64,000 nt of DNA from Mesostigma viride (Eukaryota; Streptophyta; Mesostigmatophyceae; Mesostigmatales; Mesostigmataceae). The stretch is taken from assembly GCA_009746045.1 (NCBI GenBank), contig RPFO01000231.1, positions 1,872,840 through 1,936,839 of the forward strand, read 5' to 3'. The translations under genes and the position numbers were made by a program. Shown piece after piece: positions 24,601 through 34,930 of this stretch. Below the pieces are notes generated by a model, which was not told the origin of the DNA, did no database searches, and saw only the letters and a program-made list of their open reading frames with translations. The number at the start of each line of letters is the position of its first letter. Positions within the stretch are counted from its first letter, which is position 1.

Positions 24601-27600
24601 GGAGGCGGAGCTGTGCCAGGAGAAGGTGAAGGAGACAGCGAGGGGTGTGGTGGCGGCGGTACGGGCGCAAGATGCCAGGGAGCTCGCGGTTGTCAAGGAG
24701 GAAGCGGCGCGCGCGCAGGAGAGGATGCGGGAGGTCTCCCGGAGGGTGGTTGAAGCTGTGAGGGCGCAGGATGCCAAAGAACTGGCAAACGTCAACAAAG
24801 AGCTGTCGGACGCCAGGGCAACCCTGGAGGGTCTCCGAGAGGAACTGGAGGCGGCAGCGGAGGCCGCGGTGCTGGCTTCTGCAGAGCGCGAGGGAATGAA
24901 GGCGGAGGTGGGTGCGATTCAGGCCCAGCTGGACAGCGCCTTGGCCGAGAATGACGTCATCCATGCCCGGCTGCAGGCGGTCAGGGTGGACCGAGAGAGG
25001 GTGGTCTCCCAGCTGTCATCGGTGATGGCCATGAACGAGCAGATGGAGTCTGCGATGGCGATCCTGGGACAGATGCTAGAGGAGTCCCGTGATGCATTGG
25101 CCCGTGAGGAAGCCCGTTCGGCGGAGCTGTCCACCCAGGTTGTCGGTCTGGAGTTCCGGGTGGGCCACCTGGAGACGGGGCGTGTCGAGCTTCTGGCGAA
25201 CGTCAACGAGCTCCAGAGGGGGATCGCCGAGAGGGACGCCATGTCGGATGCCATGAGGGGGGAGCTGGGCGTGGCGGCGGCCGAGCGGGCAGCCTTAGCG
25301 GCGCAGCTCGCGGTCGCCCGTGACGAGCTGGCGCTGTCAACGCGTGCGGCGGAGGTCGCGCACCAGGAGGTGGCGGCGCTGCGGCGCCAGATCGACGCCG
25401 ACAGGGCGTTCTTGGACAAGTACAAGGCGACGGCGACGGGAGTCATTGACGCGATCAAGGCACGGGCGGCGGGCGAGATTGCAGAGAGAGACGCGGTGCT
25501 CGAGGCCGTGCGCGCTGAGCTGGCATCCGTACGCGCCGCGGACGAGCGTGCGAGAGCCGGGGCCGAATCGGAGGTCGCGGAGCTCAGGGCGCGGAGGGAG
25601 GAGGCCGCGGCGCACGTCCTCGCGCTGCGCCGGGCGCTGGAGGAGCAAATGTCGGAAGCTGAGGCGCTTCGGATGGACCTCGCGGAAGCCAGCATCAAGG
25701 ACGGGGACAAGACGCTCACGATCGCAGTGCTGAGGGCCACGCTGGAGGAGAGGGAGGCCGCGGCGGAGGAGTTAAGCGAGGAGCTCGCGGGGGTAGAGGG
25801 CGCGTTGGAGGCGACGGAGAGGGCGGCCGAGGAGGGACGGGCGGCGGCGGCGGTGGCGGCGCGCAGGGCGGCCGACCGCGAGGCGGAGTTGATGGAGAGG
25901 TTGAGGGAGGCGGAGGGCGCGGCGGCGCTGGGGAGGGAGGAGGCGCGGGCGCTGCGCGAGGGGATGGATGCGATGGCCGGTGAGTGGCGGGGCGGTCGCC
26001 TTTTTCGCGTACTTGTGACCCGCTCATGCCTACTACCTTTACCAGGCCACGCGTTTGTCATACGGTCACAAAACATACAATCATGACAAATGCTTGTGTT
26101 GCCATACAGCATGTAGGTCTTACTACCTTACAGGTACTCCCATCGAACCATGCTATTCTGTGTGCACAACCTGGTGCAGCCACACAAACTTGTGTCATGG
26201 AGCCTCTCTTCTAAGCCCCTCCTCATGACCCTTCGTCCACTTCAAAAGCCATCTTCCAAGGCTCGACTGGGATGCAGTGACCGAAAGTCTTACCCCTCCT
26301 CGCTTCTCCCCTCCTCATCCTTGCTTCGTTCTCTTCTGGACTCCCCCCCCCCCTTCTGACCTGACTCTCCCCCGTCCACCCCGTCCACCCCCGCAGTGGT
26401 GGCCGCACGACGCAAGGATGTGACCCAGCGCCTTCTCTCCGCGCTGCGCGCGCAGTGCGCCACCGAGGTCGCCGCAGTGACGTCGCGCGCGGCGCAAGAC
26501 CAGGAGGCCGCCGCCCTCGCCCACGCGGCTGCCCTGTCAGCCATGGCCTCGGACCACGCGACCGCGCTGTCTTCCCTCGCTTCGGACCACGCGAGCGCCC
26601 TATCCGACCTGACCAATGACCACAAGGCGGCGATGTCTGCGCTGACCGCCGAGATGTCGGCAAAGGAGGCCGCGTCACGGTCCGCGCTGGAAGACCTGTG
26701 CTCCCAGCTGTGCGACGTTCTGGCCGTCGTCACGTCCGAGCGGGCGAGGGGCGACCGCCTCCAGGCAGAGGTGACGTGGCTCGCCGAGGAGGGGGAGAAG
26801 GCGGCAGCACGCGAGCGGGAGCTAAGGGAGCGCGCGCGCATGCGGGAGAGCACGATCGCCACGCTGGAGCTGAAGGTCGGCTTCTTGTCGGCGGCGATGC
26901 GGACAAACCGAGACACGCTCGAGCGCAAGGTGGGGGCGGGTGCATGGCTCGCCTTGTGGCAGTGCAATTAATTAAATATATAAAACAAATACTATTGTGG
27001 CTGTGCACTTGTGGTGATGATACTTGTTACATCGTCGTGCCTAGTACTGTTTCTGTCGATGGCGATGTATGGTGGGACAAGAGCGATGCCGACCAACCTC
27101 GGCACACAGAGCGCAAAGAGAGTTGGCTCTGCCTGCCAGTATGGTTCCTCATCGTCCTCCTTGGTCCTTCTAACGCTTGACCCTCTTACCTGGGGACGCT
27201 GTTGTGACCTCCTTGTGCACCCATTCGACTGACAATGACTAAAATATATATGCAGTTCAAGTTATTTACCTGTGAGATGTTTACATCATCCATCTTGGGT
27301 TTTCTCAACCTGATTGTATTGATGAGTGACTTTTTCCTATGTCCATCGAGCTGCTAAAAGCGTTGCACTAGATCTTAACCTTGCTTGTTTCTTGTTGGTT
27401 TGTTCCTTGACTTGTTTCTCTCATCGTTCATCCCCAGTCTATCGAGTCGTTCAAGGCGGTGCGCGAGCTGGCGGACGCGCAGGCGGAGCTCGCGGCGGCG
27501 CGCTCTCGTCTGGACCAGGCCGAGAGGCAGCGTGCCGAGGCGGAGGCGGCGCTGAGGGAGGAGCGGAGGGAAGCCGAGGCCGCGCGCGAGAGCGATCGCT

Positions 27601-30600
27601 TGCACGCGGAGCGGGTTGCAAGGGAGATGCAAGCGCTGAGGGAGGAGCTGGCAGCCAAGGCGGAGCGGTGCGCGCAGCTGGAGGGGAACGTGACCGAGCT
27701 GCGGGTGAGTGGGTCGGCAGCGCAGTGCCGCGCCTAAGACGGCCCTGAGGGCGAGTGTACTTTCAAGTCTGGTGGCAGAGCCCTTATCCAAGCGAGATAT
27801 TGTTTCACGGCTGCCCGTTCGCCTTCAACTTTTTTTTTGCGCCCACATATGGAGCTCATCTTGGCATTCTCTTCAATTTGGTTGTCCTCTTTCTGTCGCT
27901 GCTTCCCACCCTTCCCTCTGCTTGATGCGTCAGGTCGATGTCAATTTTCATCTCTGCTGGCATCTGCACTTGTTCCCTATTCTCGCACCTTGTTTCATGC
28001 GGCTGCCCACCTTTCTCTTTCTTCTTTACGTAACCATATTCATATTTTCCCCCATCATCCTGCCCCTGGGGGTTGTGGGTGAACCCTGGTTATGCCCCAA
28101 CAAACCCTCAGGCTCCGGGAAAGCCCTTTAAATTCTCTTAAACGGGCGCCTCTAAATGCGTTCCAAGCTTGTCTGTGGACTCTGGACCACCATTGGGGCA
28201 GCCTTACTGCATCCGCTATGCTTTTGCTGTGTCGAAGCTTTATTGTACCCACAGTGTTGCGCCCCGGCACCATGAGGCAGCGAGAGTCCTCTGTGGCCTG
28301 CCCACTTGAAGCAGTGAGAGAAGCTAGGGCGCCCTCCCTCCTCGTTGTGTATAGGGTCGAAGGTACCTTTATTGGTACCCACTTTTAATCTTGCCTTATT
28401 TTTTCCTCGATCCCCCCCCACGTTTCCTTTTATGCCGTTTTCCCCACCCGCATAGACGAAGTTCCAATTCTGCTGCCATATTTCTCATTTTGCTGTCCTC
28501 TTTTGTGTCGCTGTGCCCCCCCCTTTCCTCGTACCCATGCTTCTTTATGCTGATGCCTCCCGCCTCCCCTCTCATTCTCATCCTTGTCCTGCATGATCCT
28601 GCATCCCTTTGTCCTGCCTGTTTCTCTTAATCCCTTCAGACGGAGCTCCAGGTGGGCGCGGCCAAGAGCGAGGAGCTTGCGCGCAAGCTGGTGGAGCGTG
28701 AGGCAGAGCTGGCCGAGGCGGAGACCGCCTGGGCCGCGGTGGAGGAGTGCAAGTCCCTCAAAGCGCTGCTCGAGAAGGCACGCGCCGACTCGGCCGCGGC
28801 CACCGAGAGGCTGCTGCAGGCGGAGCAGCACCTGCAGTACGTGGCTGTGTGGTTGTGATGGTTACCAGTACATGGCGGCCCTTATAGTGAAGATCGTGAA
28901 GTTGCTGCAGGTGGAGCGGCACCTGCAGTACGTGGCTGTGTGGTTGTGATGGTTACTAGCACATGGCGGCCATTATAGTGAACATCGTCAAGCTGCTGCA
29001 GGCGGAGCGACACCTGCAGTGCGTGCATTCTTGAGGTTGTGACAGGGCATCTACTCAGTTCAGGCAGGGCTGTGGCCGGCAGTGCCAGCAGGAGTAAGGG
29101 GCCCAAAAGACCAGTTCTGTGGCTAAGAGTAGGTACAGAGGCTCATTTCGTGTGTTTCTTTGTAGAATGAGCCGCAGCATTCCACATTCTGCAATCTAGT
29201 TGATGCTTTGGCTGTGACATTTATTATTATCGTTATATTTAAACTATTGTTATTATTACGGGACACTTTTTCATCGCTTTCCCACCTCTTCCCTGGTGGC
29301 CCACCCCGCCCACCATCGACACCACCATTTCTACCCTATTACTGCAGCCAACAATAACGATAGTAACTCAGTTTTCCACCCTCTCACTACAACCTCTAAT
29401 CACTGCAGCCCTAAACTGTACCCACCACCCACTTACCACCCGCAGGCTGCGCAACGCCGAGATTGAGGCAGGCCTGGAGCGCGAGGCGACGCTCACTGCG
29501 GTGCTCGAGGCCAAGGACACCGAGGTGGGTGGGTGGGGCCACCCACCGGCGCGCGCCGATGAAGATTGCTTGAAGGATGAGGGGGATGATGTAAGCAAGG
29601 GGAGGGTGGGAGGCAGGCAGCACGTGTGCATGGATGTGTGAGGCAGGAAACGTTTACGTTTAAGGGTTTGATGAACATTCCAGGGGTGGCGGTTTAATAG
29701 ACCAACCGGCTACCTCCATCTGGTGCCCCTGTCATGTTAATAGAGATAAGGAGATCAGCAAAGTTACTAAGTGTCCCTCTGAGCTGTGCGGTGCCTCTTT
29801 CCTTACATGGAAGGGCCTGCGTGGCATTCGTAAATTCCTATTGTGTGACCAAGTATTTATGGCTTTCTGCAAGCTATCTGGCGTATTTCTCCGATGGGTG
29901 TATTTTAACCGCCCAATGACCACCACCCTTTCAATCACTCACTTATGCATTCATTTCCTTCATGCACTGCCGTGCCTCCATCTCATAATAAAAGTTTTTA
30001 TTTGAGACCAGCTCGCAGGCCCAGTGCGCCCAAAAAGACTTTCATTCGCTACTTTAAATATTGTGTACAGTCCATTCACGCCTTAAGTCGGGTTTGCTTA
30101 AGTTGTGTTCACGCCTTAAGTTGGGTCGAATAAGATTTTGGCATTCTTAGTTTAAAGTAGTTCACAGTATTTTTTAGTATCTTTAGTTCAAATTAGTAGA
30201 ATTTAGTAGAGTCATTCACGCCTTAAGTTGGGTTGACCCCTAAAAAATCTCGAACCCAACTTAAGGCGTGAATGACTGTACTCTCTACTTTGGATCTGTT
30301 CATGCTCTTGACTGCATTGGACCATGGACCGTTCGCACCCCCTGTTAGCTCGCAACTCCTCCCTGTCAAGTGTGAGGTCCAGCTCACGATGCTCCCTTTG
30401 CCTTTATTCCCTTATTTGGTTCTATTGCGACATTTATATCCCTAACCCATTTCCCTATCAGGTCCAGCGCGCGCGCTATGACGTGCAGCGCCTCTCAGGC
30501 CAGTTCAAAGTAAAAGAGACCATCAGCGCCGAGTCAATGACTGTGGCCGCCACCCTGCGCTCCGACCTGGAGCGCAAGGAGGCCACCCTGGCCAGCTATA

Positions 30601-31384
30601 AACAGGAGATGGCCTCCCTTCGCAAGGTCACCGAGGAGCTGCGAAGGAGGCTGGAGAGTGAGAAGGTGGTTGCCAGCACCCAGTGGAAGCCGGCCACCAA
30701 GGAGTTTGGCAAGAGCGGCATCAGCGGCGCCAAGGAGTGCAACAAAATCCCCAAATGCGTCATGGGGCTGCCCCTCATGAGTGCTGTCATCACCGATGGC
30801 GCACCGCTCCTGTCCGCGGTACGCAAAAGTCATCGTGCTTGCTTTGGGATTTTGTCGCGAAGCTTGCGGACCATGGTTTCATCGGGTTAGATTTACTACT
30901 AGCAGTATTTCACTGGGTCACTTTTAGACCACCTTGTGGGGTTGTGGTTACCTCTAGAGGGACGATCGTTTTGTTGGTGCTTTACTTGGTGTCCACCATG
31001 CTTATATAGTGTACCTGTAGGGCTCATCTAATTTTACGATCCACTGGTCAGGTGGAACTTTGGCTGGGTAAATTATTCGGCTTTTGGAAATAGATTACAT
31101 GCCTGTTGGCTCAAGGTTGTTATAGGTCGTCTTACATCCCTCTTACCTAATTCTCTACCAAGATCCGCAGCGCTTGCACTACTGACCCTGAATGTGCACT
31201 CATTTTCAGTTTCTCCTTACGCTTCTGCGCTTTTGTCTTTTCTTGGAATGCCTCGACCCTGTGATCTTCTTGGCACAAACAGACGGAGACGACCCCCACT
31301 AGGCCACAAGTGCCACCTGCGAAGCAGCGACCGAACGAAGGCCAGGGCCTGGGTTTCCTGGGGCGCCTGAGGCAGCTGCTATGA
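9346..31384 (+). CDS. Very long coiled-coil protein, 23 exons, family not recognised
   Basis: The start ATG 9346 follows an in-frame TAA; the stop is TGA 31382-31384. Exons: 9346-9663, 9908-10016, 10853-11058, 12142-12357, 13284-13609, 14635-14872, 15305-15544, 16171-16347, 16843-16935, 17199-17435, 18098-18409, 19436-19823, 20366-20658, 21123-21368, 21833-22027, 22502-23118, 23599-25979, 26397-26929, 27438-27704, 28640-28836, 29446-29524, 30462-30818, 31283-31384. All 22 introns are GT-AG with matching phases, and the sum is 8,127 nt (2,708 aa). The N-terminus (~140 aa) is Ser/Pro/Lys-rich and non-helical. The rest is Ala/Glu/Leu/Arg-rich heptad-type coiled coil. Exon 17 alone holds 2,381 nt. 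An internal motif of the form YR.T.R.VV.AVRAQDA.ELA recurs about eight times between 21270 and 26490. The tail is Pro-rich, ending GFLGRLRQLL. A structural, cytoskeletal or scaffold role is only inferred from composition. Confidence 0.85.
11081..11178 (+). repeat. Tandem repeat in intron 3, period about 33 bp
   Basis: Three to four diverged copies of a unit containing AGAGCCTGTTTAGGA lie just after the donor of exon 3. Confidence 0.7.
11201..11510 (+). repeat. Serial echoes of the exon 3 tail plus donor
   Basis: Exon 3 ends GCAAGGACGCGCAG|GTGGGTA. Related copies occur at 11201-11227 (TCAAGGACGCGCCGGTGGG), 11311-11340 (GAGCCGGACGCGCAGGTGGG), 11396-11432 (CTAGCAAGGTCTCGCAGGTG) and, weakly, 11493-11510. 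Three of the four retain a GT donor-like junction at the matching position. Confidence 0.7.
11630..11795 (+). repeat. Tandem repeat in intron 3, period about 66 bp
   Basis: Two and a half copies of a unit containing GGTTGCCTTGTGAAGCTCTA (one copy GGTTGGC) and CTCACAGGTCACTATACTGG. It is intronic with no coding content. Confidence 0.75.
13961..14405 (+). repeat. GTAGCA hexanucleotide array passing into AGT and TTG arrays
   Basis: It fills most of intron 5 (13610-14634). Units change from GTAGCA with CAG interruptions to AGT to TTG. The long poly-VA, poly-L, poly-T and poly-V reading frames here are artefacts of the repeat. Confidence 0.95.
15583..15644 (+). repeat. Poly-G run in intron 7
   Basis: An almost pure G tract of about 55-60 bases follows shortly after the donor of exon 7 (15544). 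It is followed at 15655-15700 by an echo of the exon 7 tail (GCTGGAAGTCAGCATTGCGG ... GATGCAGGTGTG). Confidence 0.9.
18486..18536 (+). repeat. Echo of exon 11 tail plus donor
   Basis: Exon 11 ends GGGCAGCGTGGAGAG|G|GTGAGT. The copy 120 bases downstream has GAGTATGAGGGCAGCGTGGA followed by GAGGGTACGT, so it keeps about 45 bases of exon plus a donor-like site. Confidence 0.8.
19198..19434 (+). repeat. 8-bp minisatellite forming the polypyrimidine tract of exon 12's acceptor
   Basis: About 22 units of CCCCTTGC-type sequence are followed by about seven units of CCCCATTT. The last runs directly into the acceptor CCCCAG of exon 12 (19436). The minus-strand repeats read as Gly/Lys-rich frames, which are artefacts. 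Confidence 0.95.
20763..20800 (+). repeat. Echo of exon 13 tail plus donor
   Basis: Exon 13 ends CACTCGGAGGAGCTCATG|GTGCGT and is followed by a CTGGCAT. About 110 bases later CACTCAAAGGAGCCCATGGT is followed by GCGTGCGTGCTGGCAT, so exon tail, donor and intron start are all copied. Confidence 0.8.
28170..28388 (+). mobile_element. Dispersed repeat related to LINE 3' UTRs, in intron 19
   Basis: The segment contains a CGAAGCTTTATTGTACCCACA block shared with the LINE relic at 2395-2690. It continues into a block (GCAGTGAGAGAAGCTAGGGC) shared in inverted orientation with 32445-32600. It has no coding content and is probably a 5'-truncated LINE 3' end or a dependent non-autonomous element. Confidence 0.55.
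28899..29026 (+). repeat. Two echoes of exon 20 tail plus donor
   Basis: Exon 20 ends GCTGCAGGCGGAGCAGCACCTGCA|GTACGT. Near-copies occur with a period of about 90 bases at 28902-28960 and 28991-29026. The first echo also repeats about 40 bases of the following intron (GTGGCTGTGTGGTTGTGATG). Confidence 0.9.
30068..30278. mobile_element. Tc1/mariner-type MITE in intron 21
   Basis: Terminal inverted repeats begin CAGTC.ATTCACGCCTTAAG and are bounded by TA at 30066-30067 and 30279-30280. A 25-bp perfect inverted repeat sits at 30210-30234 / 30253-30277, and the CACGCCTTAAGT core occurs four times in all. There is no transposase frame. TA duplication and CAGT ends are typical of Tc1/mariner-related elements. 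Confidence 0.7.
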
Positions 31385-32444
31385 AAGAGTAATGCCGCGA
31401 TGTCTCAGAAAGTGGAGACTGAAGTGTAGCAACTCGTTGCATCTGGGAATATCATTGGGGACATGTCTCGCAGACATCAACTATCTAGGCCACAAGGCAG
31501 CTCATCATGAACACAAGGCAGCTCAAGAATATCATTTGTGGACTGCCTCACACTTAAGAATTGTGTCTGTGGGATGCATACATCTGGTATTGCTTCCCAG
31601 CAATGAGACGCTGAGCGCCGGGTATCGGCTTGGGTGTTTTGAGATATCAAAGCGTGACCGTTGAGTTTTGATAGCTTTTTTTTCTCTTGATATCTGTACA
31701 AAGAACATTTGACATTCTTCCTTCTAACTGATTGAATCGTTGAGAGTTGCTCTTCGTGTATGTGATGTGCGGATGGGCTCAAAGTGAACCGACCTGCAAT
31801 ATGTAGCGTATTAGCAGCGCCTGTCACGGGGGTACTGCAACTGCCGGTACTTAAATTTGTGCCGGCGGTGCAGAGGTTGGACCCGTGGTACAGGACTGGT
31901 AGCTTCTACCGTACGTCTCTAGACCATGGACCTGCGCCTTGGGCGCAACGCAAGTAATAGTATATGGACAGTCAGTACCTAGAGTGGTGAGGGGGTGTAG
32001 TGGGACGCCTCTTTTCAGCTTCGCAACTTGATCCCAGCATTTGCTGGCAAGGTCGGCTGAAAATTTGACGATGCTATCGGCCTTTGTTAGTGCGGAGGTG
32101 CCTGGAATAAATTTTTGTTTTGCTGCTGCGCGACGGAGTCGGCGGCTGGCCCACCGGCGCAGTGCCATTTGGAGAGCAGCATGTGGAATTTAAAATCGCT
32201 AAACGGTACAAATTTAGTATGGAACAACATCCTCTGTAAGATTCACGCAATTTCTTTGCATTAATTCAGCATGCTATCTTTGTATAGTTTTGCCGATCGA
32301 AAGCAACTTGCCAATGATGGCCAGCTCCGCTCAGGGTGCCAATGATGGCCAGCACCGTGCACCACTTTTGCTTGGTACGCATGGGTGCCGTGAATTTTTT
32401 GTAAGCCAACAATTAATAAGCACGTGACTGCGTCACGTGAGTGC
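31385..32444. other. 3' flank of the coiled-coil gene and intergenic DNA
   Basis: A TGTAA motif (the usual green-algal poly(A) signal) occurs at 32235-32239 and could end a long 3' UTR; this is weak. A minus-strand frame at 31851-32168 (105 aa, Arg-rich start MALRRWASRRLRR) has no recognisable domain and is not called as a gene. Confidence 0.35.
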
Positions 32445-32600
32445 CAATACAGAGTAAAGGAACCTTCAACCCTATATACACAGCGAGGAGGGAGGGCGCC
32501 CTAGCTTCTCTCACTGCCGCAAGTGGGCAGGCCACAGAACGCTCTCTCCACAGCATGGTGCATCATGCTGGGGCGCAACACTGTGGGTGCAATACCATAG
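32445..32600 (-). mobile_element. Dispersed repeat, second copy
   Basis: On the minus strand this matches 28235-28385 closely, including TGGCCTGCCCACTTG and AAGCTAGGGCGCCCTCCCTC. It marks a dispersed repeat family with copies inside and outside genes. Bases 32601-32823 between it and LINE A show nothing recognisable. Confidence 0.6.
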
Positions 32601-32823
32601 GTAGGCTGACGCATTGCTTATGCTACAAATGTGAGGTCAAAGGAGAAGCCAACAAATCCGCGATTGGAAGCAAGGGATAGCTGTGGCAAGTAGTGATGAA
32701 GGAGACCACCCCCAAGTCAGTGGGGGCTCCGCGTGTGACCGCGTATGGCATTCATAGCGATTCGGGCCGCGGTGCCCACACCCCTGTAACTAGGACCTAG
32801 ATAGCTGACATCATGTCCATTCC

Positions 32824-33010
32824 GGACGACGACTTGACCCTGGCACAGCAACAACGGCGACGGGAGCTATGGCCGACCTACCTCCAGCTCCGGCAGACCA
32901 AGGCGGGCCAGCCGGTGTACTGGAAGGGGGCGGCCATCTACGTCGGCCACAAGCCCTGGCACGCGACCCCCTCGACCACCGCGGCCCCAGCAACTCCAGC
33001 CCCAGCCTAG
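32824..33010 (+). pseudogene. LINE A ORF1, C-terminal fragment
   Basis: The frame encodes the DDDLTLAQQQRRRELWPTYL ... GQPVYWKGAAIYVGHKPW domain and ends at a TAG, as in copy 2. Everything upstream of the C-terminal domain is lost at a truncation near 32824. The ATG at 32813 lies in flanking DNA. Confidence 0.75.
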
Positions 33011-33187
33011 GGGAATACAGCAGCAGTAGTGTAGAATAGTTAGACAGTGGCCTTGTACATGCCCGCCTACTACAGGCACTATACCAGCTGAGGCCTAGCC
33101 TTTTTAGTCATGTACATGTGTGCCTATGATGGGCCACCCTCCAGATGATGCCTAGTTTTATTTAATTATGCAGTGCCCATGCAGGGA

Positions 33188-34131
33188 AGGCACCACCCCA
33201 CCATTCCCCCTTCACCACGGGGTGTGGCAAGGTTGTGTCCTGTCCCCATATCTGTTCATTATTGTCGTTGATCACGTCATGCGCCGGGCACGTGCGCGCT
33301 TTACTGCTCTTAAGGGGTTCGAGCCTGGCTTGGACATCCTTAACGACAGCGCGCACGGCGGGGTTCAACCTGGTTACCGCCTGGCCGACTTGATCTATGC
33401 GGACGACACCACCCTCATCGCGCGCCCCGAGCACATTCAGACCTGGCTGGACTGTCTGGGCTTGGAGGCGCGGGCGGTGGGGTTGGAGATTAGTGTCAAA
33501 ACTGAGGCTATGGTGATTGGGGCTTCTAGCCGCCCGCCGCTACCACGGCTGCTAGACGGGACGGAGGTCCCGTTTCGTGATCGCTTTAAACTGCTGGGAA
33601 GCATGCTTCCTGACACCGCCGCCGATGTGGACACCCGCATCGGCCTGGCCTGGGCTCGGCACCGTTTGCTGAAAACCTACTGGCGCACTCGAAGGTCCTC
33701 GGCGAGCACCGCAAGCGCATGCTCCTCAAGGTCCTGGTCCTCACAGTGCTCACGTATGGCGCCGAGGCATGGACGCTCACGGACACGCTGGCGGCCAAGC
33801 TCAACGGCACGGTAACCAGGATGCTCCGTCAGGCCCTGAATGTAGGGTTTGACACGCATAGGCATCTAGAATCTTTGTACCAGGGCATGCCTCGCATTTC
33901 GGACGAGATTAGACAGCGTAGGATAGCATTCGTAGGACATCTTGCTCGCACCAGCCAGGTAGACACCGCCCTCGGTCTGGCCGGCCCACAGCGGCTTGGC
34001 CAGCCAGGACGGCATATCCTGACCTGGCCTGGCCCTAAGGACATTCCTAAGAAGGTAGGCAAACATGTCATGACCTACCCACAGCAGTTGATGGCTGACC
34101 TAGTGGTCCCAGCGCAGTTTGAAAATCGCTT
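33188..34131 (+). pseudogene. LINE A ORF2 fragment: reverse transcriptase C-terminal half
   Basis: The frame opens at the RT block GVWQGCVLSPYLF, then YADDTTLI (catalytic Asp pair) and the FKLLGSM...D.RI..A block. A one-base slip near 33680 moves the frame to RKRMLLKVLVLTVLTYGAEAW and the thumb region (LNGTVTRMLRQ ... RRIAFVGHLAR). This is the layout of a non-LTR retrotransposon RT. The endonuclease and the fingers part of RT are absent. The frame ends at the junction with unit U. Confidence 0.8.
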
Positions 34132-34930
34132 CATGTCCCACGTAGCTCCCACAAAAACCAGCATCTTCATTAAAACAATAAGTGGAAGCATACATGTGAC
34201 ACTAATTGACATGCCCGGAGGCACGCCGTTCAAGGCCCTTCATGAAGTACGTTGCCCTAGAGGCAACCAAGACAAGGGTGGGTGGGTGGGGAGCAAAGAA
34301 AGAGGCCGACAAAACCAGCCAGAGCGGCTTTTAGTCGCAAAACCTCCCTTATCCCTAGCTAACTGACGTCATTAAACCCTTATGTTCAGTGATGCTAGTA
34401 AGACGCTAACCGTACAGACCGGGGGTAGAATATCCCGAATCTGCACGGCTAGTATTAAATAATGCGTAGGTTGTTCTTTTCAGGGGCACTGCACCTCACG
34501 CCCCGTTCCGCCCGGGTATAATCAACCCAAGCGCGGAACGCACATTTTATTTAATTCATTTTTCAACCATGCACTATATTGCATCTACTAATCACAAAAG
34601 CTCTAGCCAAACAGCTACGAGAAAACACTACGACCTATAAGCCGCTCATCCAGCGGCCTCTTGTTCCCGCATTCACGTATAGAAGAAACTCCGTTCAAAG
34701 AACCCCGATTCATGTCCCACGTAGCTCCCACAAAAACCAGCATCTTCATTAAAACAATAAGTGGAAGCATACATGATGAAAAAGCCACGAGCCACGAGAT
34801 AGCCATGGCTGACGGCGGAGCTCATAACTTTCACGTTTGAGCACCGAATTTAGCCGTGAATATCACAATCGATGCGTCTTTCTACGACGCACATGCTGAT
34901 ATAATTTTCCAAAGCTATTACGCAATATAC

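Noticed and set aside
31851-32168. 105-codon minus-strand frame as a gene
   Set aside because: No domain, no splice or conservation evidence; it may be chance.
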